This document shows, in pieces, positions 44,235 to 56,999 of a stretch of DNA of 64,000 nt. Both the position numbers and the translations under genes were made by a program. The notes below the pieces were generated by a model that searched no databases, was not told the DNA's origin, and was given only the letters and a program-made list of their open reading frames with translations. The stretch spans positions 3,038,001 through 3,102,000 of the forward strand of contig AP026538.1 of NCBI GenBank assembly GCA_026075535.2, written 5' to 3'. Numbering within the stretch: the stretch's first letter is position 1; each line of letters starts with the position of its first letter. This DNA comes from Tricholoma matsutake. Its lineage: Eukaryota > Basidiomycota > Agaricomycetes > Agaricales > Tricholomataceae.

Positions 44235-46105
44235 ATGACCGTGTTGAACAAAAGTCTCTCAATCTTCAACCCTTTTTCTTTGCAATTGGGCCCAAAAGAG
44301 CAACTCCAAATGCGGACACAAGAGATCATTTGGTACGCGGAGTCCCGATTCCATCAAGTTTTGTTGGAGTTAGACCAGGCAAACTTTGTAAAACAATGTT
44401 GGATGCAAAAAATTCTCTATGCTGAGCTTGTATGTTGAGATCTTTCCTAAAGGAAGTAAGTATACATCACTGACAAGTATGACAGATGTATGTCATGTCT
44501 TGGATTGGCATCGGCATCTCCATTGGCCTTATGATGGATGTGCCGATCCTTCTGAAGTCCTTGGCCGACAGTCTCGCCGATGTGAATTTGGACCACCTAC
44601 CCCTTGGATTCCATCCATCTCTCTTGGCCTCGTTGGATGATGGTGGTGCCAGCGATGTTCCTAGCCATCTGGTGGATTCATATGTATGTGATTGGTGGAG
44701 CCACAATAGTGAACCGGCACCAGGGCAAATTTTCACCAGTGACACCCTGGATAAGTGCCTCGATAGCTACCGACAGTATATCCCTGCCCCTGTGATCACC
44801 AGCTCACCACTCACCAATAGCCAGCCAGCAGACAATGCTGCCGATGGCCGAGCTGACTGCTGATCTTGCATCAACCTGCAGGCTCTCATTGGGGATTTGT
44901 TCAATGAAGCACGTGGGATGTGGGACTTCATAGATGGCTGTGAATTATCAGCAGAGGCTGCGATGAATGTGAATGTCAGGCAATCAGCAGGGTTCCAACA
45001 GCTTCATGAGCTAGCCCTGCTCAAGGAGCTTCAGTCCAAACCACGCAAGTTAACAATGGCAGTGGCAGCGGCATCAAAAAACAACCATGGACATGCTGGG
45101 AGATGGTCAGCCATAAGAAGACAATCGGAACTGGTATCTGCACATGCACAGGCTGAACTTGAGCGCCTGAAGGCCCTTCCCCCAACCTCCTACAAGTGGA
45201 CCTGGGGCATTGATATTGCAGAGAATGAGGTTTTAGCAATCAATCAGGCAACCAAGGGCAAGGGAAAGGCACAGCATTCTGGGTACGCAGGGTCTCTACC
45301 TGATGGCATGCAGCAAAAGAAGGAGTGGTCAGATGCACCAAGTCTCCCAACAGTTGTCTCTGCCTACAGTCGACCACCAACGGTTACTGGTCACAATGCT
45401 GGCCTATATTTTTCAGACGCTGAATCCAATGTGTCCAATGCTGGGACTGCTCCCATTGTTCCTGTCCCCGCTCCCATTGCTTCAGTCCCCATTGCCGATG
45501 CCAATCTCTCCGCTGCCAATCTCTCTGCTGCCAATCTCTCTGCTGCCAATCTCTCCACTGCTGATCTCTCTGCTGCCGATGCTGATTCCGATTCTGTCCC
45601 CATTCCCACTACCGATCCTGTCCCCGCTGCCGCTGCCGATGCTGAGGCACTCATGGTTTGGCAAGGTGAAGATGATGTAGCAAATGATGCTGATCAGCAT
45701 ACCGCCCTTCAGGCAGCCATGGCATATGGTTCTGATTCATCATCTGCCCCTACGGGTTCCCCAACCGGCATTGATGCTGCTGACTTCTACCTCGATGATT
45801 CTACCTCTTCATCTCCACCCTCAAATCCCCTATCAGCTTTTGCCACTGCGTCTGATGCGGCAGATGTTTTTCTCTCATCATCAGAGACAGATTCCACTGG
45901 ACCTCGGGGTGAATCCAATGCCGATGCTGATGATGCCGGTGCCAATTCTGACAATTTTAGTGATGAGTCCCCCAGCACCTCCCAGATAGAGCACCCCACT
46001 CCTTCTCGCATCACGCTGCCCATCTATACTCATGCAGACTTTGATTATGTTGATGACACTTGGTTGCATGGCTCTGATGATATGGACACTATGGATGATG
46101 GATGA
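44235..46105 (+). pseudogene. KDZ-transposon passenger: Ser/Ala/Asp-rich protein
   Basis: Starts MTVLNKSLSIFNPFSLQLGP and continues IIWYAESRFHQVLLELDQAN and CWMQKILYAEL. An intron opens with GTATGT at about 44428. Next is VNLDHLPLGFHPSLLASLDD, then a TGA near 44861. A 402-codon frame from 44897 (LFNEARGMWDFIDGCELSAE) has RWSAIRRQSELVSAHAQAEL, TWGIDIAENEVLAINQATKG, then a tandem SAANL repeat (about 45505-45575) and a long acidic Ser/Asp-rich tail ending MDTMDDG. No catalytic motif is seen; the tail looks disordered. It is co-directional with the transposase, about 60 bp after it. It may be an accessory factor of transposition; function unknown. Confidence 0.6.
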
Positions 46106-46449
46106 TGCTCATTTATTTCATTTACATATTCTATACATGAACATGTAGTAATAATTGTTGGAACACCGAACGTTTGCTGCCCAATCCCTAATCCCAGTGC
46201 CGGTGCCATGCTCAATTCTGATGCCAATCACTGATTTCATGAAGGTCTGTATTACGCATCTCTGCTGCCGATGTCAGTAAATTTTTAATTTCTGCCAGTG
46301 CCAGTGCCAACCCATTTCATAGGTCTGCATACAACAAATGGATGATTGCTAATTGAGGCATTTATCATACATGTCACTATATAACCTTCAGCATCAGGAA
46401 ATTTCCTTAGGTGGCATCAGCAGCATTGACCAACACCAATCAGGTGGGC

Positions 46450-46885
46450 AAGCTGATCCCATTTGGTAGGTCTGCACTACATAGAAAATCAGTATCATTG
46501 CCTATAGCTAGGCCATACAGTTTCCTATGCACATCTATCCATTAGCCTGATGCCAATGCCGTATATCTATGCCAATGCCAATGCTGTTGCCATTGCCATT
46601 GCCGAGTACCATGTCCAATGCTATCTCTGAGATCTGTATATTAACATTCTTCATAGTGTATCACAAGCAAGAATTGTAAAAGTGTATTCATTTGATACTA
46701 GTACATGTTATACATACTATGAGAGCATTCGACAGCGTCCACCAAACCCGTATCATTCAGTACACTGTATGCATTCGATAGACCGTATTATTTGGTACAT
46801 TGTAGCTTACCTATCTGAAACTCATTGAATAAATTAGGAAATAAAAGTGTGGGAAACCTATGGGTAAAACCCATGCATTTCCCTA
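46450..46885 (-). repeat. right inverted terminal/subterminal region of the KDZ transposon
   Basis: Reverse-complement match to the left end. It ends CCCATGCATTTCCCTA followed by TTCACATC. Between 46106 and 46450 lie more GCCAATGCC/GCCGATG strings and no gene. Confidence 0.85.
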
Positions 46886-47007
46886 TTCACATCCTGGATT
46901 GCATCCTCAGACACAGTCACCATTAATTTTTCTTGAATTACATCTTCACCTGATGGTGTTTCAAATAACACTGCAAGCTTCTCAAGCTCGCAATCTGCCA
47001 TTGCATG
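46886..47007 (-). pseudogene. DUF6589-domain gene, piece 2
   Basis: A short coding fragment on the minus strand: MADCELEKLAVLFETPSGED then VIQEKLMVTVSEDAIQDV. On its 5' side it continues piece 1 across the hAT insertion; on its 3' side it continues piece 3 across the KDZ transposon. In both cases the frame fits once one 8-bp target copy is dropped. Confidence 0.85.
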
Positions 47008-48544
47008 TAGTGTTTGAAGGTCTGGTCCATTTTGTGGTTGCAGTTGCCCAGATTTGGGGTCAGTCTGGTTGCTGGTTGCCTTAATTTAGATATATTTAAA
47101 AACCATTCAAAAACCAGTTGCAATTGGTTGCAACCGGTCTTCTTATGGTAGTACATACTCATGTAATACTACTTACTTTACTAGAAAAATACAACTAATA
47201 AATACATTTATACTATTTATACCAAGTGCTACATATAGAAATGGGCAATGGAACAAGCCCAGGAGTAAAAAGCTCATATGAAATGAGTCCTTATATACTC
47301 CGTGGCTGTGCACAGACCATTTGGTTGTGCTTGCACCTTGAAAAAAGAAAGTGGCACCACTTGCCAAACAATTCCCATGACTGAGAATCACTCACATCCT
47401 CTCCTCTCACTGTCAACAACACCTCCACACCTCAACTGAATGACCACAAAATGGGCCCAAACAACGAGCTAGTCATTTGGGTCCCAGGTATCTTTGTTAT
47501 TGTTGATTTCTTCTTCTCTACTAACACATTTTATTCTTTTTAGTTCTCTGCCTTTTGACAACAACACCACCCAATCCAAGCCTGGCCCCATGCCCTCCCA
47601 ATGCAACACCATGCTGGTGCCAATGCCAGCCAATGCTAATGCCAGCCAACAATGACAACAACCCCAATGCCAGCAATGACATGGCATGCTGAGCCCAAAC
47701 AACCACTAGAGTCATTTGGGCCATGGGTGAGTTTTTTATCATTAATTTCTTATGTCTACCTACCACTAACTAATCTTTCTTCTATTTTAGGTTCTTGCTT
47801 GTTGATAATGACCCCTACCCATGCCCTGCGCCGCCGCTGTGAGCCTCTGCTCACAGGGTTGCAACAGGCCCTGTTTCTGGATGATGATGATGTGGATGCC
47901 ACATCACACAGTGCCACCACCCTGCCTGCAAGCCACTGCTCATAGGGGGAGATGGTGGCGCTGATGACGATGAACAATGCCAACACCAACAAACACCTCC
48001 AACACCAATGAACACCACCAACGCCAATGAATGCCACCAACACCAACCAACACCAACACCAACAAATGCCAATACCAACAAATGCCAACACCAATGAACA
48101 TCAATGCCCAACACCAGCGAATGCAACACCAACAAATGACAGTCAGGGACAATGAACAGGGGGGGCAAAGAACGAAAAGCAGGGAACGATGGGGATGACA
48201 AATGGTGGGGACAGCGACATGCCACCAACGAACCCAACAATGACATTACCCCACTCTTGCTACAAACGCGAGGTGATGCGGCCTTTTTTTTTGTTTTTTC
48301 TTATTTTACTTTATTTTAGTTCTATTGTCACCACTGCGAGTACCTGCTTGCAGGGTGTAATGTAATTAGTCTTATTTAATATACAGTAAATTTAGTTAGG
48401 GACAAAATTGGCTGGAGAAACTGGTGCCAACTGGTTTTTTTGGGGCAACCGAACCGACTAGGACTGGTCCTAGTCAGTTCAGTTGTGGTCCTTCTATTTT
48501 GGGTGATGGTTTGGACTGGTTGCAGTCGCAGTTGTCCCTCTTGG

Positions 48545-48946
48545 TGTTAGGGTGACACCCACTATCTGCTAGCTAAGACCGTGCGGGTTCTCTCTACAAG
48601 AAGGGGGCGGGATCTGCGCACGTGATGGGGGATTTGACGGTTTTGATGCGAGGGGTTATTTATAGGTGAGTTTGTTGAGATAGGCTTTTCACATCACAAG
48701 CATAGGTGGAATACCTAAGAGAACACAACTGGGGTCCCCTAGGTGTATATTTAAGGTTTATATACTATGTTACATATATTGTACATTGTTGTTACCAACA
48801 TGCATGTACAGGTGCGTACATAATGATGTGTGCAAAATAATATTCTCATGCTATCAAAGTGTAGCGTCATTTGGTGTCATGTAGCATAATTCAACATAAT
48901 AAAATGAAAATGAAATTTTATTAGGTAATGGGGCTGTTTCCTAACA
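48545..48946 (-). repeat. C2 3' LTR, 402 bp
   Basis: In plus orientation it reads TGTTAGGGTGACACCC...GGGGCTGTTTCCTAACA. Flanked by the CTTGG duplication on the outer side and the purine tract (AAAAGGGGGG on the minus strand) on the inner side. Confidence 0.9.
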
Positions 48947-48989
48947 TTACCCCCCTTTTATGCCTCGACTTCCAGGCGAGAAAATATTG

Positions 48990-51171
48990 TATCTGTCCAC
49001 TCTGTGAAATTTTGGTAAGGCTGGAATTTCATCCCCTCATACACCATTCTTGCAATGCGACATTCAGATTATGTTTGAAGAATTGGGCGATCGCATTATG
49101 CGCTCACCTACAATTCTCTTCAGGTTCCCACAAATTATTTTCATCGGTATAGTTTTTCCACTTTATTAAGAACTCCAATTTGTTTTGTCAAAGACATGAG
49201 TCTAGAATTTCTTCAACTACGTATTCTGGAGCACCTTCTACTATTATCAAAGGTTGTGGGGTGGTTTGTTGGCCAGGAACAGTGGGCAGGTGGTAAAGGT
49301 GTAAGCAGGATACATTAATCTCAGGATCGATCTTGAATGACCAGGGTAATTTTAGTACTACTGCATTAGGTGAGATCACTTTAGAGATCGTGTATGGGTC
49401 AACTTGTTTCTCCGTAAGCTTCCTTGAAGGTCGTGGAATATTTAGATCCTTGGTACTTAGCCATACCAAGTCACCAACTTTGTACTCTGGAGTGCACGCT
49501 CGAGTATGATCCACATGTCGCATCATGTCATCACATGCTTTCTTCAATGCTGCCTCCGCTTCCTCTTGTACCTTTTGCATCTTTGATACAAAATCTTCTA
49601 CCGACTGTACTTTGACTTCCCTTCTGGGTTCTACTCCCATGTGAGGATGATACCCATAATTTGCGAAAAAGGGTGACATACGCATAGCTGAATGGAATTT
49701 ATTATTGTGGGAAAATTTGGCAATTGCCAGCCATTTGGGCCAGTCGGTCTGTCGGTAGTTGACAAACATGTGTAGGTACTGCTCCAACTCCTGATTCATT
49801 CTCTCTGTCTGCCCATCAGTCTGCGGATGATATGCCATAGATAATTTGGTTTGAATTCCCAATATGTTGTTCAGTTCTCGCATAAATGCGGAAGCAAACT
49901 GGGGTCCGCAATCGGAGATAATGGTATCGGGTAACCCATGTAACCGCCATACCTGATTTAGATAGAGGCACACCAAGCCTAATGATGAGATCTCTGTAGT
50001 AGTAGGAATAATATGGACCTCCTTTGTGAAGCGGTCGCATACTACAAATATTGCATCGTACCCTTGAGCTTCAGGTAATCCTGTGATAAAATCCACCGAT
50101 ATATCTTGCCATGGTGCTTTAGGTATCGGGTTCGGCATTAATTTTCCTGCAGGCTTCTCTGGAAAATTCTTCCCCCTCATGCATGTATCACATCTGTCCA
50201 CATACCCCAACACATATTTAGAAATTCTGGGCCACCAATAATTTCTCATCACTAACTCCAATGTCTTCCATCTTCCTGGATGTCCAGCTGTCGGTAAATT
50301 ATGATGTAACTGGATGATCTCCCTTTGCAAATCCTGATCCTTCAGCACATACACCTTTCCTCAAAACAACACCAACCCTTGTTCCTCAACCCATTTGTCT
50401 CCTCTGATATTACCCTTCTTCTCTTCCTTCATAGCTTTCACAGCTTCCACTACCTCATCGTCCATATCCGAGCATTGTCTAATTTTAGACAACATTTCCA
50501 CTTCAGAGCCATCTATTAATAGATGCCCTTGATGCATAGCACAAATGCAAAAGTATTTGGGTTTGAGTAAGGTAACATTTTTATTGTCCTCCTCCACCCC
50601 CCTTTTATGATCAATACATCTGGATAATGCATCTGCCTTCCTCATTAAGCTTCCCACCTTGTGGACCAAGTGAAAATTGAAACACGATAGGAATAGTGCC
50701 CAATGCGCTTGCCTGCAGTTAAGCTTTTTAGCTGACATGAAGTATTGCAGATTTTGATGATCCATCCAGATCTCAATCTGATGTGTGCATCCCTCCAAAT
50801 AATGCCTCCATGCCTCCGACGCTCGTATTATCCCCAACATTTCTTTGTCATGCACATCATAATTTCTCTCCACATCATTCAACCCTCGGGACAAATATGC
50901 ACAAGGATGCCATTTGTCATCTTTGCACAACATTGATAATACCGCTCCAGTAGCAAAGTCGGATGCATCTGATTCCACTCGTAAGGGGCGCATGAAATCT
51001 ACTGGGGCTAATATTGGTCCCTCCACAAACTTTCTCTTCAACTCCTCAAGTGCTGTTTGCTGCTGCTCTCCCCACCTCCACACTACTCCCTTTCATGTAA
51101 GGTTATGTAAGGGTGCGGCAGTTTTGGAAACATTATGCACAAAGTGACGATAATAATTTGCGAGTCCCAAG
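48990..51171 (-). pseudogene. pol of gypsy C2, C-terminal part (RNH-IN-chromodomain)
   Basis: RNase H 51083-50361 (VESDASDFATGAVLSML, DVHDKEMLGI); a TGA before GKVY-like MYVLKDQDL. Then an uninterrupted 388-codon integrase frame 50354-49188: zinc part LHHNLPTAGHPGRW and CDTCMRGK, core [51 protein letters not shown], and linker to EYVVEEILDSC. A TGA at about 49185 precedes the decayed chromodomain (LEFLIK...). It begins at the C3 insertion, continuing the RT frame from 57402. Confidence 0.9.
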
Positions 51172-51573
51172 TGTTAGGAAACCACCCCATTACCTAATAA
51201 ATTTCTATTTTTATTTTATTATGTTGAATTACACTACATGACACCAAATGATGCTACACTTTGATAGCGTGAGAATTTTATTTCACACACATCAAAATGT
51301 ACGCACATGTACGAGTGCGTCGGTAACAACAATGTACAATATATGTAACATAGTATATAAACCCTAAATATATGCCTAGGGGACCCCAGTTGTGTTCTCT
51401 TAGGCATTCCACCTATGTTTTCGGTGTGAAAGGCCTATCTCAACAAACTCACCTATTAATAACCCCTCACATCAAAACCATCAGTTCCCCCATCATGCAT
51501 GCAGATCCTGCCCCCTTCTTGTAGAGAGAACCCACACAGTCTTAGCTAGCAGATAGTGGGTGTTGCCCTAACA
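51172..51573 (+). repeat. C3 5' LTR, 402 bp
   Basis: TGTTAGGAAACC...GTGTTGCCCTAACA, containing TATATAAACCC. It differs from the 3' LTR mostly by CG versus TG/CA. Confidence 0.95.
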
Positions 51574-52070
51574 GAAGAACACAACTTCCCATATCAGTGC
51601 ACCTTCTCTTACTTGCACATATGTCATTGTTTCACTGCACCACATCCGATTACTCATCCTTTTGGCACAAGCTGGAAGTACTTGTATATATGTAATCTAC
51701 CTTTTCTTTTGTAAGACGACGCCAGGCCTCGCCTTACATTGTGACCGCCAGTGATCAAGAGGCAGCACTCATCATTAGGACAGCTGCAACCAGACAACCG
51801 ATTGGATCTGGTTTAGTTATGATTTACATTACTCTATTCAGACGACTATTTTAGTTACAAGCCAAATTCAGTGATATCTCCGAGATCAGGCACTGTTGGA
51901 AGGGTTATTGATCCAAAGTGTCAAAATAGGCACCCGACGAACGATGAACCATCGACAAACAATTGATGAACCATCGACAAACCATCACATGACCCGTAAA
52001 CATTTGGAGAGGTCTCAAAAAAAAAATCTTGAATTTGTCGAAGAAGTGATTCATCACAGATTCTACAATT
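51574..52070 (+). other. C3 untranslated leader
   Basis: About 500 bp between the 5' LTR and gag without a gene. It starts GAAGAACACAACTTCC, where the primer-binding site should be (the tRNA is not identified). The same leader is present in C2 (60132-60618) and mostly deleted in C1. Confidence 0.8.
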
Positions 52071-53167
52071 ATGTCCAAACCTTCAACTTCTAATCCCAGC
52101 CCTAATCCTGTTCCCACACCAGCGCTAGAGGTGAAAATTGATGCACTTACAGCGCAGATGTTGCAATTAGTGTCAGTGTTGGCAGCATCACAACCCAGAC
52201 AAGCAGAAGTACAGCCAGAGATGACAGGAGAAAGAGATGATGAGATGGAGGAGATGGTGGAGTGGATGTCACAGGAGGATGAGACGGTGGAGAGATCCGG
52301 AAATGGAAAAGCACACTTACCTAAGTACACACCCCCACAAATCTTTGATGGTACCATGGAGAATACAAAATCCTTCATCAGCTCTATAGTATTGTACATC
52401 CATGGGAGGAAGCCAGAGTTTTGTACAGCGGAGTCTAGGATTATGTTTGCTCTCTCATATATTCAGGGAGGGAAAGCACAGTTCTGGAGGAATGAGGCTA
52501 TTAATCAAATTGCTGTGGGAAATAAACCATTTGCAACCTTCAAGGAATTTCTGGAGAGATTCGAGGCACAGTTTGGAGACCCTAATCCAAAGGCGACAGC
52601 CAATGCTAAATTAAAGACCATGTGCCAAGGTTCCCTAACAGCGAATGAATTTATTTTGCAGTTCAAAGCAGAAGCTTTGCAAATGGACATGGGAGAAGCC
52701 GCATTGGTAGAGTTTTTGAAAGCAGGATTAAATCCCTCTTTATTCAAGTCTATCTACCGACTACCTTCTATGCCAGAGAAGTTGAATGAGTGGTATAATT
52801 GGGCAATGTGCCTTGACCGGCAATATCGGCAGGAACAGGTGGAGTCAAAGTTGATGTATGGAAGTAGTAAATTTGGAAAGTCATCAGGAGGAAAGTCTGA
52901 GAAAGGAAAGGCACCTCAGGCACAAGCTCCGAGGGCGCAGCCACCAGCCATGGCAGTGACACCTAAAGTTACGGAGTCAGCAGCACCAGCAGATGCAATG
53001 GAAGTTAATCAAGCAGGGAGATGAGCCCCGCTTAAATGTTTTAACTGTGGGGAGTTAGGACACATCGTGAGGAATTGTAGGCAGAAAAGAAAGATTAGGG
53101 AAGCTACAATCGAGGAAGTGAAGCCGGAGGAAGGCAGGCAGAAGAATTTTGTGGAAGAGTCCCAGTG
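52071..53167 (+). pseudogene. gag of gypsy C3
   Basis: Open for 317 codons from MSKPSTSNPSPNPVP through the capsid-like domain (FDGTMENTKSFISSIVLYIH, FRxEAxFGDPNP-type region, LVEFLKAGLNPSLF). A TGA (53022-53024) stands where C1 has CGA. The CCHC knuckle CFNCGELGHIVRNC follows and the end is EESQ at 53167. Pol continues in the -1 frame, as in C1. Confidence 0.9.
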
Positions 53168-56100
53168 AAGGTTTCCCCATTGGTGACCCAGAATTGTTAC
53201 AATGTATTAGTATCCAAGGAAACCCAAAGTAAATCAGAAAAGGAAATCGAGGAGGAGTACAACTGTTGCAAATCATGTGACAAAGAAAATTGTCACATGT
53301 TATTTCCGAAAACCCCTAAATTCTTTATTCACTCTGTGCAAATAGAACCCAAAATTACCTTGACTGTGGGACTGAAGACAGTGGACACGCATGCAGTGAT
53401 TGATGTGGAAGCATTGCTTGATAGTGGTGCTACAGGATTATTCATTAATCGGTCCTTAATTACCTGAAACAGTATTAACACACGCAAGCTGGCGCAACCT
53501 ATAATGGTGTACAATATTGACAGAACAGTCAATTGTGGAGGAACTATCAAGGAGGAGGTGACTATGGTACTAAAGTATCGGAAGCATCAGGAGCAAGCCG
53601 TATTCGAAGTGTGCGATCTTGGGAAAACCAATCTAATAATAGGATGTTCATGGTTACAGAAGCATAATCCTGAAATTGATTGGAAAACTGGGAGAGTACA
53701 AATGACTCGTTGTCCTAAAGAATGTAATGTGTATGGGAGGAAGATGAAGAAGGAAAAAAGGAAAAAGAGAGAGAAAGAACATCTGAGGAAGTATTCTGTT
53801 ACAATGGAGGAAGTGGAGGATGAGGAAATTCCAAATGGGGAAGTTCCGATTATGATCGAGAAAGATGAGCAGAAGCAAACCTTTAGAGCAATTCATGGAG
53901 GACAGTCATGGGACAAGAATATCGTGAAGGTGGAGAAGCCAGTGGAGGAATGGAAGCCACAAGTGTATCACAAATATCTGTCAGTGTTTCAGAAGAAGGA
54001 GTCTGAGCGAATGCCGGTGTGGAAGCCATGGGATCATGCAATTGAGATGAAGCCAGGGTTTGTGCCGAAGAAGTCGAAGGTATATCCGTTATCTCCAATG
54101 GAACAAGAAGAAGTGGATGCATTCCTGAAGGAGCAATTGCACAAAGGATACATACGACCTTCGAAATCACCACAGATGTCACCAATATTCTTCATGCCAA
54201 AGAAAGACCAAAGGAAGAGGATGTGTACAGATTATAGGTATCTGAATGAGTAGACAGTGAAGAACGCGTACCCCCTGCCATTGATCTCAGAAATAATTGA
54301 CAAGGTGGGAAAAGCCAAGGTCTTTACAAAATTGGATTTACAATGGGGATACAACAATGTATGAATAAAGAAAGGAGATGAGTGGAAGGCTGCATTTGCC
54401 ATGCATCGAGGATCCTTTGAGCCGCTTGTCATGTTTTTTGGGATGACTAATAGTCCCCCAACCTTCCAAAATATGATGAACGACATTTTCAAGGACATAA
54501 TAGACAAAGGCGTGGTAATAATATTTATTGATGACATTCTGATATTCACAGAGGATGAAGAAAATCATGAGGTGATAGTGCAGGAGGTGCTATGGAGGTT
54601 AGCAGAGAATGATCTATTTTTGAAACCAGAGAAGTGTGTGTTTGGGGCAAGCGAGATTGAGTTCCTAGGACTATTGATTGGCCCTGATGGGATCAAAATG
54701 GATCTGATCAAGGTACAGGTGATCACAGATTGGCCTGCACCCACCCATGTTAAGGAGGTTCAAGCCTTCTTGGGACTCGCAAATTATTATCGTCGCTTTG
54801 TGCACAATTTTCCTAAAATTGCCGCACCCTTACATAACCTTACACAAAAGGGAGTAGTGTGGAGGTGGGGAGAGCAGCAGCAGACAGTGTTTGAGGAGTT
54901 GAAGAGAAAGTTTGTGGAGGGACAATATTAGCCCCAGTAGATTTCACACACCCTTTACGAGTGGAATCAGATGCATCCGATTTTGCTACTGGAGTGGTAT
55001 TATCAATGCTGTGTGAAGATGACAAATGGCATCCTTGTGCATATTTGTCCTGAGGGTTGAATGATGTGGAGAGGAATTACGATGTGCACGACAAAGAGAT
55101 GTTGGGGATAATACGAGCATTGGAGGCGTGGAGGCATTATTTGGAGGGATGTACGCATCAGATTGAGATCTGGACGGATCATCAAAATCTGCAATACTTC
55201 ATGTCTGCTAAAAAGCTTAATCGCCGGCAAGCGCGTTGGGCATTATTTCTATTGCGTTTTAATTTTCACTTGGTCCACAAAGCGGGAAGCTTAATGAGGA
55301 AAGCAGATGCATTATCCAGACATATTGATCATAAAAGGGGGGTGGAGGAGGACAATAAGAATGTTACCTTACTCAAACCCAAATACCTTCGCATTTGCGC
55401 TATGCATCAAGGGCATCTATTAATAGATAGCTCAGAAACGGAAATGTTGTCTAAAATTAGACAATGTTCGGAAATGGACAATGAAGTAGTGGAAGCCGTG
55501 AAAGCTCTGAAGGGAGAAAAGAAAGGTAATATTAAAGGAGATGAATGGGCTGAGGAACAAGGGTTGGTGTTGTTTCGAGGAAAAGTGTATGTACCGAAGG
55601 ATCAGGATTTGCGAAGGGAGATTGTCTGGTTACATCATAATATGCTGACTGCCAGACACCCAGGGAGATGGAAGACGTTTGAATTAGTAATGAGAAATTA
55701 TTGGTGGCCCAGAATTTCGAAGTATGTGTTGGGGTATGTGGATGTATGCAATACATGCATGAGGGGGAAGAAATTTCCAGAGAAACCTGCAGGAAAATTA
55801 ATGCCGAACCCTATACCTAAAGCGCCGTGGCGAGATATATCTGTGGATTTTATTACCGGATTACCTGAGGCTCAAGGGTATGATGCAATATTCATAGTAT
55901 GCGACCGCTTCACAAAGGAGGTCCATATTATTCCTACTACTACAGAAACCTCATCATTGGGCTTGGCATGCCTCTATCTAAATCAGGTATGGCGGTTACA
56001 TGGGTTACCCAACACTGTTATCTCCAATCGTGGACCACAATTTGCTTCTGCGTTTATGTGAGAACTGAACAACATATTGGGGATCCAAACTAAATTATCT

Positions 56101-56988
56101 ATGGCATATCACCTGCAGACTGATGGGCAGACAGAGAGAATGAACCAGGAGTTGGAGCAGTACCTATGTATGTTTGTCAACTACTGACAAACCGACTGGC
56201 CCAAATGGTTGGCAATTGCCGAATTTTCCCACAATAACAAATTCCATTCGGCTACTCGTATGTCACCCTTTTTCACAAATTATGGATATCATCCTCGCAT
56301 GGGAGTAGAACCCAGAAGGGAAGTCAAAGTACAGTCGGTAGAAGACTTTGTATCTAAGATGCAAAAGGTACAAGAGGAAGCAGAGGCGGCATTGAAGAAA
56401 GCACATGATGACATGATGCGACATGTGGATCATACTTGAGCACGCACTCCAGAGTACAACATTGGTGACTTGGTGTGGCTAAGTACCAAGGACCTAAATA
56501 TTCCACAACCTTCGAGGAAACTTACAGAGAAACAAGTTGGCCCATATGCGATCTCTAAAGTGATCTCACCTAATGTGGTAGTGCTAAAATTACCCCGATC
56601 ATTCAAGATTGATCCTGAGATTAACGTATCCCACCTACACCCTTACTGCCCGCCCACTATTCCTGGTCAACAAACTACTCTGCAACCTCCGATAATAGTA
56701 GAAGGTGCTCCAGAATATGTAGTTGAAGAAATTCTAGACTCACATCTTCAATGGAACAAATTGAAGTTCTTAATAAAGTGGAAAAACTATACCGACAAAA
56801 ATAATTCGTGGGAGCCCGAAGAGAATTGTAAGCGAGTGCGCAATGCGATCGCCCAATTCTTTAAACGTAATCCAAATGCTCCACGTTGCATTGCGAGAAT
56901 GGTGTATGAGGGGATGAAATTCCGGCCGTACCAAAATTTCACAGAGGGGACAAACATAATATTTTCTCACCTGGAAGTCGAGGCATAA
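53165..56988 (+). pseudogene. pol of gypsy C3
   Basis: Protease (LLDSGATGLFINRS, about 53416); RT to 54931 with FIDD (about 54524); RNase H (EKEM-type VHDKEMLGIIRALEAW); integrase (LHHNMLTARHPGRW...[42 protein letters not shown]); and an intact chromodomain EYVVEEILDS...LKFLIKWKNYTDKNNSWEPE ending 56988. Stops: TGA at 53465, near 54362, near 55053, at 56059, near 56186 and at 56437, plus TAG at 54251. Deletion of one C after GTGGAGGGA (about 54925) shifts the frame. Confidence 0.9.
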
Positions 56989-56999
56989 AAGGCGGGTAA

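Larger units (their letters stand above)
32063..46885 (+). mobile_element. 14.8-kb KDZ transposon carrying five genes
   Basis: Ends TAGGGAAATGCATGGGTTT and the inverse ...CCCATGCATTTCCCTA, with long inverted subterminal homology (about 32063-32760 against 46450-46885). An exact 8-bp target duplication TTCACATC lies at 32055-32062 and 46886-46893, the length reported for Zisupton-type elements. It sits in a DUF6589 coding frame. Cargo: 34660-35387 (-), 35549-37714 (+), 37823-40177 (-), CxC2-KDZ transposase 40292-44172 (+), 44235-46105 (+). Two smaller elements have inserted near its left end (32112-32314, 33048-34561). Transposase and cargo carry TGA stops, so this copy is probably dead but recent enough to read. 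Confidence 0.9.

Noticed and set aside
47970..48130. AC-rich ACCAACACCAAC stretch as a telomere-like or functional satellite
   Set aside because: It is irregular simple sequence within the hAT-like element and does not match a known fungal telomere repeat.
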